Shown: positions 24,343-30,579 of the stretch, in pieces
Layout: the number at the start of each line of letters is the position of its first letter
Position numbering within the stretch: position 1 is the stretch's first letter
Source: a virus
Virus record (IMG/VR): IMGVR_UViG_3300011010_000060
Coordinates: 1 to 30,579 of that record
Reading direction: 5' to 3' (one strand)
Length of the DNA stretch: 30,579 nucleotides
Notes under the pieces: model-generated
The model's input: only the letters and a program-made list of their open reading frames with translations
The model's database searches: none
Told to the model about the DNA's origin: nothing
Program-made: the position numbers and the translations under genes

Positions 24343-24597
24343 ATGGAAAACAATGCACTCCCCAAATGGGGAGACTTGAACACTTATGAACGCCACAAGT
24401 TAGTGGGCGAGTTAATTGATTCAATGATTTATAGCGCAGAAGCCTTACAACACCTTCAAGCAACTATTGAGCAGTTCCGCTTGATGGGTTATGTGCGGTC
24501 CATTATAATGCCTCAAAATAAACCACAAGAGGTATGTCCCGAATGCGATGGGAAAGGTTGCAATGAATGCGTAATAATTTTAAATGATGAAATATGA
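24343..24597 (+). CDS. Small protein with DnaJ-like zinc motif
   Basis: An 84-residue protein with a helical N-terminus (WGDLNTYERHKLVGELIDSM) and a C-terminal CPECDGKGCNEC (C65, C68, C73, C76), a CxxC pair set like one DnaJ zinc module. It probably binds one zinc ion. It overlaps the next gene by 4 bases. Such modules in small phage proteins usually mediate protein or nucleic acid binding. Confidence 0.65.
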   Translation: MENNALPKWGDLNTYERHKLVGELIDSMIYSAEALQHLQATIEQFRLMGYVRSIIMPQNKPQEVCPECDGKGCNECVIILNDEI

Positions 24598-24752
24598 AAA
24601 CCTGCACATATTGTAAGAAGGAGAAACCGATAGAATTATTCAACAAAAATAGGTCAACTAAAGACAAGCACGCAAGTAGGTGCAAGGCTTGTGAAAAAGC
24701 AATCAAGGATAACAAGAAAGATATCTTTTCAGATTTGTATAAAATTTTTTAA
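24594..24752 (+). CDS. Small zinc-finger protein (HNH-nuclease-N-terminus-like)
   Basis: A 52-residue protein with C4/C7 and C30/C33 around a basic, aromatic centre (KKEKPIELFNKNRSTKDKH). This Cys-pair layout is the same as the zinc-binding front of many phage HNH endonucleases, but no His-Asn-His follows. It is a stand-alone zinc finger, or the remnant of a homing nuclease. ATGA overlap with the preceding gene. Confidence 0.65.
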   Translation: MKTCTYCKKEKPIELFNKNRSTKDKHASRCKACEKAIKDNKKDIFSDLYKIF

Positions 24753-24769
24753 TAATCAAAATCAATAAA

Positions 24770-24940
24770 ATGACAAAGGAAGAACTAAGAAAGACAAGAA
24801 GAGCAAAAGAAATAACCCAAGAGAAGTTGGCAGAATTGTCGGGTATCTCATTGGCAACAGTCAACCGAGCAGAGAAAACTGGTAAGGTCCGACTTGGAAC
24901 GATGCAAAAATTATTCCAAGTATTAGAAGAAATATCTTAA
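24770..24940 (+). CDS. XRE-family Cro/CI-like repressor
   Basis: A 56-residue helix-turn-helix protein: TQEKLAELSGISLATVNRAE (16-35), then KVRLGTMQKLFQVLE. It is the size of Cro-type regulators with no second domain. It would bind operators as a dimer; the promoter at 24034 is the natural target, with GATATATC at the start site as one candidate operator. Presence of a repressor does not prove lysogeny since no integrase is in this window. Confidence 0.85.
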   Translation: MTKEELRKTRRAKEITQEKLAELSGISLATVNRAEKTGKVRLGTMQKLFQVLEEIS

Positions 24941-24968
24941 TTTTAAATCAAATCAAATCACAAACACA

Positions 24969-25250
24969 ATGAAAAAACAAGTCACAACTAATGTCCGCAT
25001 CCCTGCGGATTGGTTAAAGGTCAGCATTAATGACATCATGATTATGGTAACGGCAACCATTAACGATGTGGAGGATTACATTGATGTCCAAGTACGGGAG
25101 ATTCATATGCCAGGGTATCACTGCCTTAACATCTTGCCTCAATACTATTTATCATTCTATGAGTTGGTAGAGCAGAAGTGCATAGATGCTTTTACCTTCA
25201 AGATGGATTCAGAGTATGACCACGAATACTACTGCGACTATGCACTATGA
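24969..25250 (+). CDS. Hypothetical early protein
   Basis: A 93-residue protein starting MKKQVTTNVRIPADWLKVSI; the remainder is mixed alpha/beta and strongly acidic at the end (EYDHEYYCDYAL). A-rich leader of 28 bases contains ATCAA repeats. No family recognised. Confidence 0.55.
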   Translation: MKKQVTTNVRIPADWLKVSINDIMIMVTATINDVEDYIDVQVREIHMPGYHCLNILPQYYLSFYELVEQKCIDAFTFKMDSEYDHEYYCDYAL

Positions 25251-25578
25251 GAGAATAGAGATGACCCTTTCGGTCAAAGGTGAAGTCCGTGCTACTGCCT
25301 ACCCTTTGAGAAATCACGAAAGCATAGAGAGGCAACGCAAACAATGGTATTTTTTTTACGGCTTAAAAAGTATTATGGAATGGGAGATATACATATCTTA
25401 TACATCCAAAATGCAAAACTCTTCACCCTTTAAAATAGAAAAATCATTTCCTTACATTACAAAATCACAACATAATGACACAACAGAATCAAGACCAACA
25501 GACCTCTATTGCGAACCAGTTAATCTTGCAGGGGGACTTATCCAAACTGTCGGCAAACGACAAAGTCAGGTATTATAA
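25240..25578 (+). CDS. Hypothetical protein overlapping the annealing gene
   Basis: An open frame of about 112 residues from the ATG at 25240 (or 105 from 25261). The first 60 residues (LRNHESIERQRKQWYFFYGL then MEWEIYISY) look coding, whereas the last third overlaps the start of the 25475 gene by 104 bases and looks incidental. It may be a real short gene, with the long overlap an accident. Not recognised. Confidence 0.4.
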   Translation: MHYERIEMTLSVKGEVRATAYPLRNHESIERQRKQWYFFYGLKSIMEWEIYISYTSKMQNSSPFKIEKSFPYITKSQHNDTTESRPTDLYCEPVNLAGGLIQTVGKRQSQVL

Positions 25579-26194
25579 CGGGTACTGCGAAAGAATGGGA
25601 TTAGACCCATACACAAAACCTTTTGACCTATTAAGACTTAACGGCAAAGAGATACTTTATTGCACAAGATCAGGTACTCAGCAACTTAACAAACTCCACA
25701 AGGTATCTCACACCATTACCAGCAGAGATACCAATGCCGAGGCAGGGGTTTACATTGTAACTTCTAAGGCATCCCTTCCTGATGGTAGGTGTACGGAATC
25801 AATCGGGGCAGTAAACATCGCAGGTCTTAAAGGTGAGATGTATGCCAATGCCATTATGAAGGCAGAAACAAAGGCAAAGCGGAGGGCAACACTTGACCTC
25901 TTGGGATTGGGTGTTATTGATGAATCAGAGGCAGAAAGCATCCCTAATGCATCCGTAGGGGCATTGCAAACAATGGTTGAAGCAATCCCTGAGATGGAGG
26001 TTGAAGCGGTTGAGGTTATTGAAACCGAGGCAGAAGAGAAGTTAACCATTGGTAGACTGATGATTGCGATTAAGAAAGCAGAAACCATTGCAGAACTTAA
26101 GAGCATTTACGAAACAAATAAACACAAAGTAGAAACCAATAAATTTGTCAAAGATGAACTTAAGCAACGAAAATCAGAACTCCTTAAAGGTTAA
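25475..26194 (+). CDS. Putative single-strand annealing protein
   Basis: A 239-residue protein with LSANDKVRYYNGYCERMGLD, PYTKPFDLLRLNGKEILYC, GVYIVTSKASLPDGR and AIMKAETKAKRRATLDLLGL. The GLDPYTKPF part recalls the RecT/Redbeta type, and the late KAETKAKRRA helix recalls the Ala-rich helix of Erf/Rad52-like annealing proteins. The C-terminal 90 residues are acidic and helical. It lies upstream of a small partner gene and an SSB-like gene, the normal arrangement of a recombination module. The family is a memory-level call. If right, it pairs complementary single strands during phage replication. Confidence 0.5.
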   Translation: MTQQNQDQQTSIANQLILQGDLSKLSANDKVRYYNGYCERMGLDPYTKPFDLLRLNGKEILYCTRSGTQQLNKLHKVSHTITSRDTNAEAGVYIVTSKASLPDGRCTESIGAVNIAGLKGEMYANAIMKAETKAKRRATLDLLGLGVIDESEAESIPNASVGALQTMVEAIPEMEVEAVEVIETEAEEKLTIGRLMIAIKKAETIAELKSIYETNKHKVETNKFVKDELKQRKSELLKG

Positions 26195-26606
26195 TGAAAT
26201 AAAGGTGGGGGATATTGCCCCCACTAAATTTGCCATTGAACTTATGGCAGATGCCATCCAAGAGCAGGTTAATGATGGACTGCTTAATCCCTTAGAGTTA
26301 GCAATTAAGTTCAACGGATTAGAACAATTAGTTAAGTCGGTAAAGACCCGAATAACCGAGAATGTTCTTTCAGAACTTATGAAGCATCCTAAAGGAAAAG
26401 CAGAGGTACTTGGTGCATCGGTATCGCAAATGGATAGTATCAAGTATGACTTCACGGACCTACCTGGGTGGTTGGAAATTGAAGAGCAGATTATGATGCT
26501 CAAGGAAAAGCAGAAGGAGATTGAGGACAAAGAAAAAACATACCATAAGGGCAACCTACCCGTTAAGTCAGTAACTTCAACCTTCAAAATTCAACTTTCT
26601 AAATAA
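26154..26606 (+). CDS. Recombination-module accessory protein
   Basis: A 150-residue protein starting at ATG 26154, overlapping the annealing gene by 41 bases (a TTG at 26145 would be the earliest start). It begins MNLSNENQNSLKVNEIKVGD; the middle is helical, then YDFTDLPGWLEIEEQIMMLK and KEKQKEIEDKEKT (coiled coil), and it ends with strands TSTFKIQLSK. A GC-rich hairpin (26205-26224) lies within its first codons. Located between annealing and SSB-like genes; role unknown, probably a partner. Confidence 0.6.
   Translation: MNLSNENQNSLKVNEIKVGDIAPTKFAIELMADAIQEQVNDGLLNPLELAIKFNGLEQLVKSVKTRITENVLSELMKHPKGKAEVLGASVSQMDSIKYDFTDLPGWLEIEEQIMMLKEKQKEIEDKEKTYHKGNLPVKSVTSTFKIQLSK
26205..26224 (+). 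other. GC-rich hairpin after the annealing-protein stop
   Basis: GTGGGGG pairs with CCCCCAC (7 pairs, loop ATATTG), starting 11 bases after the stop at 26194. No T-run follows, so it is not a standard terminator. Confidence 0.6.
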
Positions 26607-26612
26607 ACAAAT

Positions 26613-26876
26613 ATGCAAAAATTAATTAGTCTTAACATTGATGTTAGTAAAATTGATGCCAAACGCCTCTACAAAGGTAAGAAAGGGCAGTACCTATCCG
26701 CAACCTTGTTTCTCAAAGAAGAGGTTGATCAGTACGGAAACAACGGATTCATTGTAGAATCCATTACCAAGGAGGAAAGGGAAGCAGGACAGAAAGGTAC
26801 AATCATCGGTAATGCCAAGTTTTTGGTAGCAGGTGGACCTTCTAAGCAAGAAGAGATATCTGACTTACCTTTTTAA
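26613..26876 (+). CDS. Mini SSB-like protein
   Basis: An 87-residue protein. The body (ISLNIDVSKIDAKRLYKGKK, then YLSATLFLKEEVDQYGNNGF) has the alternating-strand character of an OB fold, and the last residues EEISDLPF resemble the acidic SSB tip (DDDIPF) that recruits replication proteins. It is about half the length of bacterial SSB. Position after the annealing and accessory genes fits. It would coat single-stranded DNA. The tail motif is seen directly; the fold is inference. Confidence 0.6.
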   Translation: MQKLISLNIDVSKIDAKRLYKGKKGQYLSATLFLKEEVDQYGNNGFIVESITKEEREAGQKGTIIGNAKFLVAGGPSKQEEISDLPF

Positions 26877-26887
26877 ATTAATCACAA

Positions 26888-26912
26888 GGGTGGGGTTGTA
26901 ATGACCTCACCC
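26888..26912 (+). other. GC-rich hairpin after the SSB-like stop
   Basis: GGGTGGGG pairs with CCTCACCC (8 pairs including one G-U), loop of 9, starting 12 bases after the stop at 26876. It contains the ATG at 26901, which favours 26931 as the start of the next gene. No T-run. Confidence 0.6.
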
Positions 26913-26930
26913 ACAATTAAACCAAATCAA

Positions 26931-27395
26931 ATGCAAATCACATTAGACAATCACGAGCAGGAAATCGTTAGAGGAATCGCATTAGCAAGGCATAACAATA
27001 ACATTGAAAGAGGAAGCAGGGACTTTAAGATGGGGAACGGGGATGACCTTCTCATAAACTTAGAAGGAACAGGCGGAGAGTTCGCATTTTGTAAACTGCA
27101 AAACATTTACCCCGACATGACCATTAACCACCCTATCCCTTTTGATTGTTACATAAAAGGTCACGGATTCATTGATGTTAAAAGTACCAAAAGGACAAAT
27201 GGAATGCTTTTAGTAGGTGTTTGGAAATCAAGGTCAATACCCGACTATTATGCATTAATGGTGGGAGAGTTTCCGACTTATGAGTTCAAAGGTTTCTTTC
27301 CAGGTGATGACTTATTTAATGATGGCAACCTTGTTGACCTCGGACACGGACCAACTTACGGAATACCTCAAGACCGTTTAAAAATGGAGTTATGA
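26931..27395 (+). CDS. Restriction-endonuclease-fold nuclease candidate
   Basis: A 154-residue protein starting MQITLDNHEQEIVRGI; the earlier ATG at 26901 lies in a hairpin and is rejected. It has a conserved E50 (GTGGEFAF), D72 (PIPFD) and D82-V-K84 (FIDVKST) in the order expected of a PD-(D/E)XK core, then YALMVGEFPTYEFKGF and DLGHGPTYG. The pattern resembles a protein common in phage replication modules. It may be a structure-specific nuclease or resolvase; a non-catalytic relative is possible. Its stop overlaps the next ATG by 4 bases. Confidence 0.55.
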   Translation: MQITLDNHEQEIVRGIALARHNNNIERGSRDFKMGNGDDLLINLEGTGGEFAFCKLQNIYPDMTINHPIPFDCYIKGHGFIDVKSTKRTNGMLLVGVWKSRSIPDYYALMVGEFPTYEFKGFFPGDDLFNDGNLVDLGHGPTYGIPQDRLKMEL

Positions 27396-28138
27396 ACACA
27401 GGACAAATAGTAAAGAGCAAATCAACCGAGAGGTTTACAACTTTACCAAATCAGTTGATAAAGTCAAAATGTTTAACACTTGATGAAAAAGGTCTTTTGA
27501 GTTATTTATTATCACTTCCATCGGATTGGGTTATCTACAAAAAGAATCTTTACAACAACCTTCCCGATAAACCTGGCAGCATAGATAGGGCATTTAAGGG
27601 GTTGCAGTCTAAAGGTTATATCTTATCAATAAAGATGCATGACCAAACCACAGGGAGGTTTGTTGGATGGAATCATATTGTTTATGACATACCTGCCGAG
27701 AATGAAGATAACCGAGTTCGGGAAAACCCGACATCGGAAATTACCGACTTCGGTGAAAGTGCCATTATACAAAAGACTAATTCAATACTAAAGAAAGATA
27801 TAATACAAATAAAAGATTTAGAGTTCATTTCAGATGATTGGGAAGATGTTTGGAAGGGATGGATGGAATATAAAAAAGTTGAGCATGGTAACAAGTTTAA
27901 AAGTTCTAAAACAGAACAAACTGCCATAAACAACTTGGTTGAACTTGCAGGTGGAGATTTGGAAACTGCGAAAAAAGTTATCAATCAAAGCATATCAAAT
28001 AACTACAAAGGATTATTTAAACTTAAAATCACAAACAATGTTACCACTAAATCAAGCACTGACATCTATGCACAACGCAGAGCAGAACTCCATCAGTACA
28101 CTGATAAGATTGACCAACTCCGAGGAATTAGACCTTGA
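27392..28138 (+). CDS. Winged-helix replication protein (DnaD/RepA-like)
   Basis: A 248-residue protein. Residues about 14-78 are a winged helix: FTTLPNQLIKSKCLTLDEKG then LLSYLLSLPSDWVIYKKNLY and SIDRAFKGLQSKGYILS, the layout of phage replication-initiation proteins. The middle is a linker; the C-terminal third has WKGWMEYKKVEHGNKFKSSK and TEQTAINNLVELAGGDLETA, a repeated pattern in replisome-organiser C-termini. It would bind the phage origin and load the replication machinery. It overlaps the next gene by about 100 bases. Confidence 0.65.
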   Translation: MNTGQIVKSKSTERFTTLPNQLIKSKCLTLDEKGLLSYLLSLPSDWVIYKKNLYNNLPDKPGSIDRAFKGLQSKGYILSIKMHDQTTGRFVGWNHIVYDIPAENEDNRVRENPTSEITDFGESAIIQKTNSILKKDIIQIKDLEFISDDWEDVWKGWMEYKKVEHGNKFKSSKTEQTAINNLVELAGGDLETAKKVINQSISNNYKGLFKLKITNNVTTKSSTDIYAQRRAELHQYTDKIDQLRGIRP

Positions 28139-28790
28139 GAGGTTTAAACTATCAAGAACATCCCTACCGATATCCTTATTAAGTGGTGCATTGGTAGTGG
28201 ATGAACTTATCAACGGAATGCAGAAACTTGGGGTAAAAGGTGACAAGATGCCAACTAATGCAGACCTTTTGATTATGTACAAGTCCATTATGGAGGAATA
28301 CCCGAATATTAAAATAGGTGAACTATCCCTTGCTTTTGACTTAGCAGCAAAGGGTAAACTTGACATTGATGCAGAAACTTATCAGAACTTTTCAATGCTT
28401 TATCTGCACCGAATCCTCAGGGCATTCGCAAGGTATGGGATGCAGAAACTCAATGAGATTAAACCAGCAGAAGATAAAAAATGGAATCCAAGATTTGTCA
28501 CGGATGATGAAAAGATAGAAACTGCGTTTGATTGTTACAAAAAGTTTAGGATTTGGGATAGCATTATCTTTGGGGTAGATGTGTTCCATATTCTTCACAA
28601 ACAAGGGAGAATCATTGTTGATGCGGAGAATACCTATGACAAGGTCCTGAGGTCAATGAATGACAGAATGTTTGATGGTTCAAGTCAGGACAAGATAGAC
28701 ATAAAGAACAAGATGAAGGATGATGACTACATGGAAAACCAGTGTAAAAGAATGGCGGTAGCAGATTATTTTGATAAATTAATTAAATAA
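28038..28790 (+). CDS. Replication-associated helical protein, hypothetical
   Basis: A 250-residue protein starting at ATG 28038 (28068 is possible; the frame is open further back, but inside the preceding gene). It has helices with PTNADLLIMYKSIMEEYPN and IGELSLAFDLAAKGKLDID, then YQNFSMLYLHRILRAFARYG and a polar C-terminal half ending VADYFDKLIK. The first part resembles a conserved protein adjacent to replication initiators in Bacteroidota phages, possibly a helicase loader. No ATPase motif is present. Function is inference from neighbours. Confidence 0.5.
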   Translation: MLPLNQALTSMHNAEQNSISTLIRLTNSEELDLERFKLSRTSLPISLLSGALVVDELINGMQKLGVKGDKMPTNADLLIMYKSIMEEYPNIKIGELSLAFDLAAKGKLDIDAETYQNFSMLYLHRILRAFARYGMQKLNEIKPAEDKKWNPRFVTDDEKIETAFDCYKKFRIWDSIIFGVDVFHILHKQGRIIVDAENTYDKVLRSMNDRMFDGSSQDKIDIKNKMKDDDYMENQCKRMAVADYFDKLIK

Positions 28791-28800
28791 AAGCATAAAT

Positions 28801-29439
28801 ATGAAAATATTAATTGCTTGTGAGGAAAGTCAAGCAGTATGCAAAGAATTTAGGTTATTGGGTCACGAAGCATATTCTTGCGATATTCAAGATTGCTCAG
28901 GTGATAAACCCGAATGGCATATAAAAGGTGATGTTATTGAGCAACTTGATAAAGGATGGGATATGATGATTGCTTTCCCTCCTTGCACACATTTGGCAGT
29001 TAGTGGTGCTGCTTGGTTTGAAGAAAAGAGAAAAGATGGTAGGCAGCAGGAAGGTATTGATTTTTTTATTAAGATGGTAAATGCACCAATTAATAAAATA
29101 GCAATAGAAAACCCAATCGGAATTATGTCAAAACTTTATCGGAAGCCTGACCAAATAATACACCCTTATTACTTTGGTGATGAAACAAGCAAAGCAACTT
29201 GTTTATGGTTAAAAAATATGCCTAAATTAAAACATAATAAATATAATAATATGTTTGAAAAAACTACATGGGTTAACCCAAAATTTACTGAATTTATATG
29301 TGCAGATGGTAAAGTAAAGAAATTTTCTACAACTGCTGATAAATGGTATAAAAATGCAGAAGAAAGGAGCAGGGAAAGGTCTAAGACATTTCCAGGAATA
29401 GCAAAAGCAATGGCAGAACAATGGGGCAAAAATATATAA
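28801..29439 (+). CDS. Cytosine-C5-methyltransferase-like protein without recognition domain
   Basis: A 212-residue protein starting MKILIACEESQAVCKEFRLL. It has a SAM-binding type start (ILIACEESQ... HEAYSCDI), the catalytic PPC at 60-62 (FPPCTHLAVSG) and ENP at 103-105, then ATCLWLKNMPKL. These are motifs I, IV and VI of C5 cytosine methyltransferases, but the normal target-recognition domain is missing and the total is much shorter. This compact form is common in phages. It may methylate free or specific substrates, or be inactive. The catalytic Cys is intact. Confidence 0.75.
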   Translation: MKILIACEESQAVCKEFRLLGHEAYSCDIQDCSGDKPEWHIKGDVIEQLDKGWDMMIAFPPCTHLAVSGAAWFEEKRKDGRQQEGIDFFIKMVNAPINKIAIENPIGIMSKLYRKPDQIIHPYYFGDETSKATCLWLKNMPKLKHNKYNNMFEKTTWVNPKFTEFICADGKVKKFSTTADKWYKNAEERSRERSKTFPGIAKAMAEQWGKNI

Positions 29440-29441
29440 AT

Positions 29442-29747
29442 ATGGACTTAACCGCAGGAATGTTAACAAAGTTTGCACTTATCAATTTAGAATCCAAAGG
29501 TTACTATGTTTGGCGTAATAACAACTTGTCTGTGCCTGGCAGGAAGTTCATTGGGGAGAGAGGTGTGGCAGATGTAACAGGATTCTGCAAGAAAACAGGC
29601 AAGGCGGTTTATTGTGAGGTTAAAACTATTAAGGATAAACTTAGCGACTTTCAGATAGTTTTTCTCAATAGAGCAAAAAATGCTGGTGCATTGTGCTACC
29701 TTGCCACAGACAACAAAGGAATCCCCGAACTGAATGAATGGATCTGA
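29442..29747 (+). CDS. VRR-NUC nuclease
   Basis: A 101-residue stand-alone VRR-NUC protein (ATG 29442; an earlier ATG at 29421 would overlap the previous gene). It has D44 (GVADVTG), E59 and K61 (YCEVKT) and Q71 (SDFQ), the PD-(D/E)XK catalytic set. The family cuts branched DNA, such as Holliday junctions, and recurs in phage replication clusters. The length is typical of phage copies. Its end overlaps the sigma-like gene by 10 bases. Confidence 0.88.
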   Translation: MDLTAGMLTKFALINLESKGYYVWRNNNLSVPGRKFIGERGVADVTGFCKKTGKAVYCEVKTIKDKLSDFQIVFLNRAKNAGALCYLATDNKGIPELNEWI

Positions 29748-30253
29748 CCAAGAACGATATCATCACAGGTCTATATACCGACAAGGATATAGACAATGCC
29801 ATTAAGAAGATGCAACCTTTTGAGTTGCAGGATGACTTGAGGCAGGAGATGTTTATGGTACTTTGCGAGATGGATGAGGTAAAGTTCATGTCAATGCATA
29901 CGGGTGGTTTTTTAAAGTTCTACCTGGTCCGTACAATGCTCTCAATGATAAAGTCCGATAGGTCAACCTTCTTTAATAAATTTCGGAGGGTATTTACCGA
30001 ATGGACTGAGAAGCACGATGCACCCGATTATAACGATACAATTCAAACCGATGAGATAACTGTAAAACTAAACAATAGTCTAAAGATACTCCATTGGTAC
30101 GAACTTGAGATACTACGCTTGTACTCCGAGAACGGGCAAAACATAATGTCCCTTTCACGGGAGACTGGCATTCCTTACAGGTCCCTTATGAAAACGATTA
30201 AAAAGACCAAGACATTACTTAAATATAAAATCAAAAACCATGTTGTTACTTAA
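29738..30253 (+). CDS. Sigma-factor-like protein
   Basis: A 171-residue protein resembling an ECF-type sigma. Residues about 20-60 (FELQDDLRQEMFMVLCEMDE) are like sigma region 2 helices, and the C-terminal part (LHWYELEILRLYSENGQNIM then SLSRETGIPYRSLMKTIKKT) is a region-4-like helix-turn-helix. It could direct RNA polymerase to phage promoters, a way to activate the late operon; this is inference. It overlaps the preceding gene by 10 bases and the following by 14. Alternatively it is a general DNA-binding protein of similar fold. Confidence 0.65.
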   Translation: MDLTKNDIITGLYTDKDIDNAIKKMQPFELQDDLRQEMFMVLCEMDEVKFMSMHTGGFLKFYLVRTMLSMIKSDRSTFFNKFRRVFTEWTEKHDAPDYNDTIQTDEITVKLNNSLKILHWYELEILRLYSENGQNIMSLSRETGIPYRSLMKTIKKTKTLLKYKIKNHVVT

Positions 30254-30491
30254 AATTGTTATCGCATCCCTTTTCTCCGTTTTCTATATTATTGACATGG
30301 CAAGACTGCCTGAGAAGTTAAATGTCAATTTTAAACCATTTAACTGCAATATGTGCCTATCCGTATATGTTGCCATTGCTTTATACTTCTTGCCCGTAAT
30401 GGTCACAAATTGCGTTCTCGTAGCATTTGTCGCAGGGGTATCTGCTCCGCTATTTAGAAACCTTATGAATAACATATTCTTCAAAAAATAA
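30240..30491 (+). CDS. Small membrane protein with CxxC
   Basis: An 83-residue protein with hydrophobic N-terminal (about 1-18) and a second pair of hydrophobic stretches (about 40-75), and a CNMC motif at 36-39 between them. It overlaps the sigma-like gene by 14 bases. Inner membrane location is likely; role unknown. Confidence 0.55.
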   Translation: MLLLKIVIASLFSVFYIIDMARLPEKLNVNFKPFNCNMCLSVYVAIALYFLPVMVTNCVLVAFVAGVSAPLFRNLMNNIFFKK

Positions 30492-30496
30492 TCACA

Positions 30497-30579
30497 ATGA
30501 CACATGAAGATGAAAAGTTTTTACAAGACAATATCTACAACTTTGAGTGCGTAAAGATTGGGTTCATGAAGAACCTACC
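30497..30579 (+). CDS. Truncated gene at the right edge
   Basis: ATG at 30497 opens a frame that runs off the window (27 codons: MTHEDEKFLQDNIYNFECVK, GFMKNL). It starts 5 bases after the preceding stop. Too short to identify. Confidence 0.5.
   Translation, partial: MTHEDEKFLQDNIYNFECVKIGFMKNL

Noticed and set aside
24770-24940. Taking the Cro/CI-like gene as proof of a temperate phage
   Set aside because: No integrase, excisionase or attachment site is visible in this window, and lytic phages also carry small XRE proteins.

Overview
The window is a continuous stretch of a tailed double-stranded DNA phage (Caudoviricetes) or closely related prophage. Every convincing gene is on the + strand. 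A Bacteroidota host is the best guess. The two clearest promoters match the Bacteroidota primary-sigma consensus (TTTG, about 19 bases, TAnnTTTG), best seen at 24034-24064. Most start codons lie in A-rich leaders without strong Shine-Dalgarno sites. Many virion proteins resemble families I know mainly from Bacteroidota phages. The host genus cannot be read from the sequence.

Layout. 1-2651: packaging block, with a ParB-like/DNA methyltransferase fusion (5' end cut by the window), a small-terminase candidate and the large terminase. 2652-3073: a 422-base noncoding region, the only long one, with a promoter, a hairpin cascade with mutually exclusive pairings ending in an intrinsic terminator, and a G-rich stem-loop flanked by nested repeats. 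3074-9471: tail genes, comprising a tail-assembly chaperone with a probable -1 frameshift, a gp10-like protein, two large tail/baseplate proteins and a tape measure. 9483-13237: head genes, comprising a composite protease, a scaffold, the major capsid protein and a small abundant-type virion protein. 13325-17157: a large portal fusion and connector/neck proteins. 17163-21361: fibres and host-contact proteins. 21372-22725: overlapping lysis cassette (small membrane proteins, unimolecular spanin, GH24 lysozyme). 22722-23929: a phosphoesterase and a small gene, closed by a terminator.

A strong promoter at 24034-24064 opens the second operon: small zinc-binding and regulatory proteins (including a Cro/CI-type repressor), a putative annealing protein, a mini-SSB-like protein, a restriction-fold nuclease, a replication-initiation-like winged-helix protein, a cytosine-methyltransferase-like enzyme, a VRR-NUC nuclease and a sigma-like factor. 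This looks like the early/replication module, while the left 24 kb is the late module. The sigma-like factor is a natural candidate for switching between them.

The least explained parts are the structured leader between terL and the tail operon, the GC-rich hairpins placed just after the stop codons of three probably abundant proteins, the winged-helix insertion in the portal fusion, the multi-domain protease, and the unusual order (terminase, tail, head, portal). No tRNA, rRNA, CRISPR array, integrase or insertion sequence was found.
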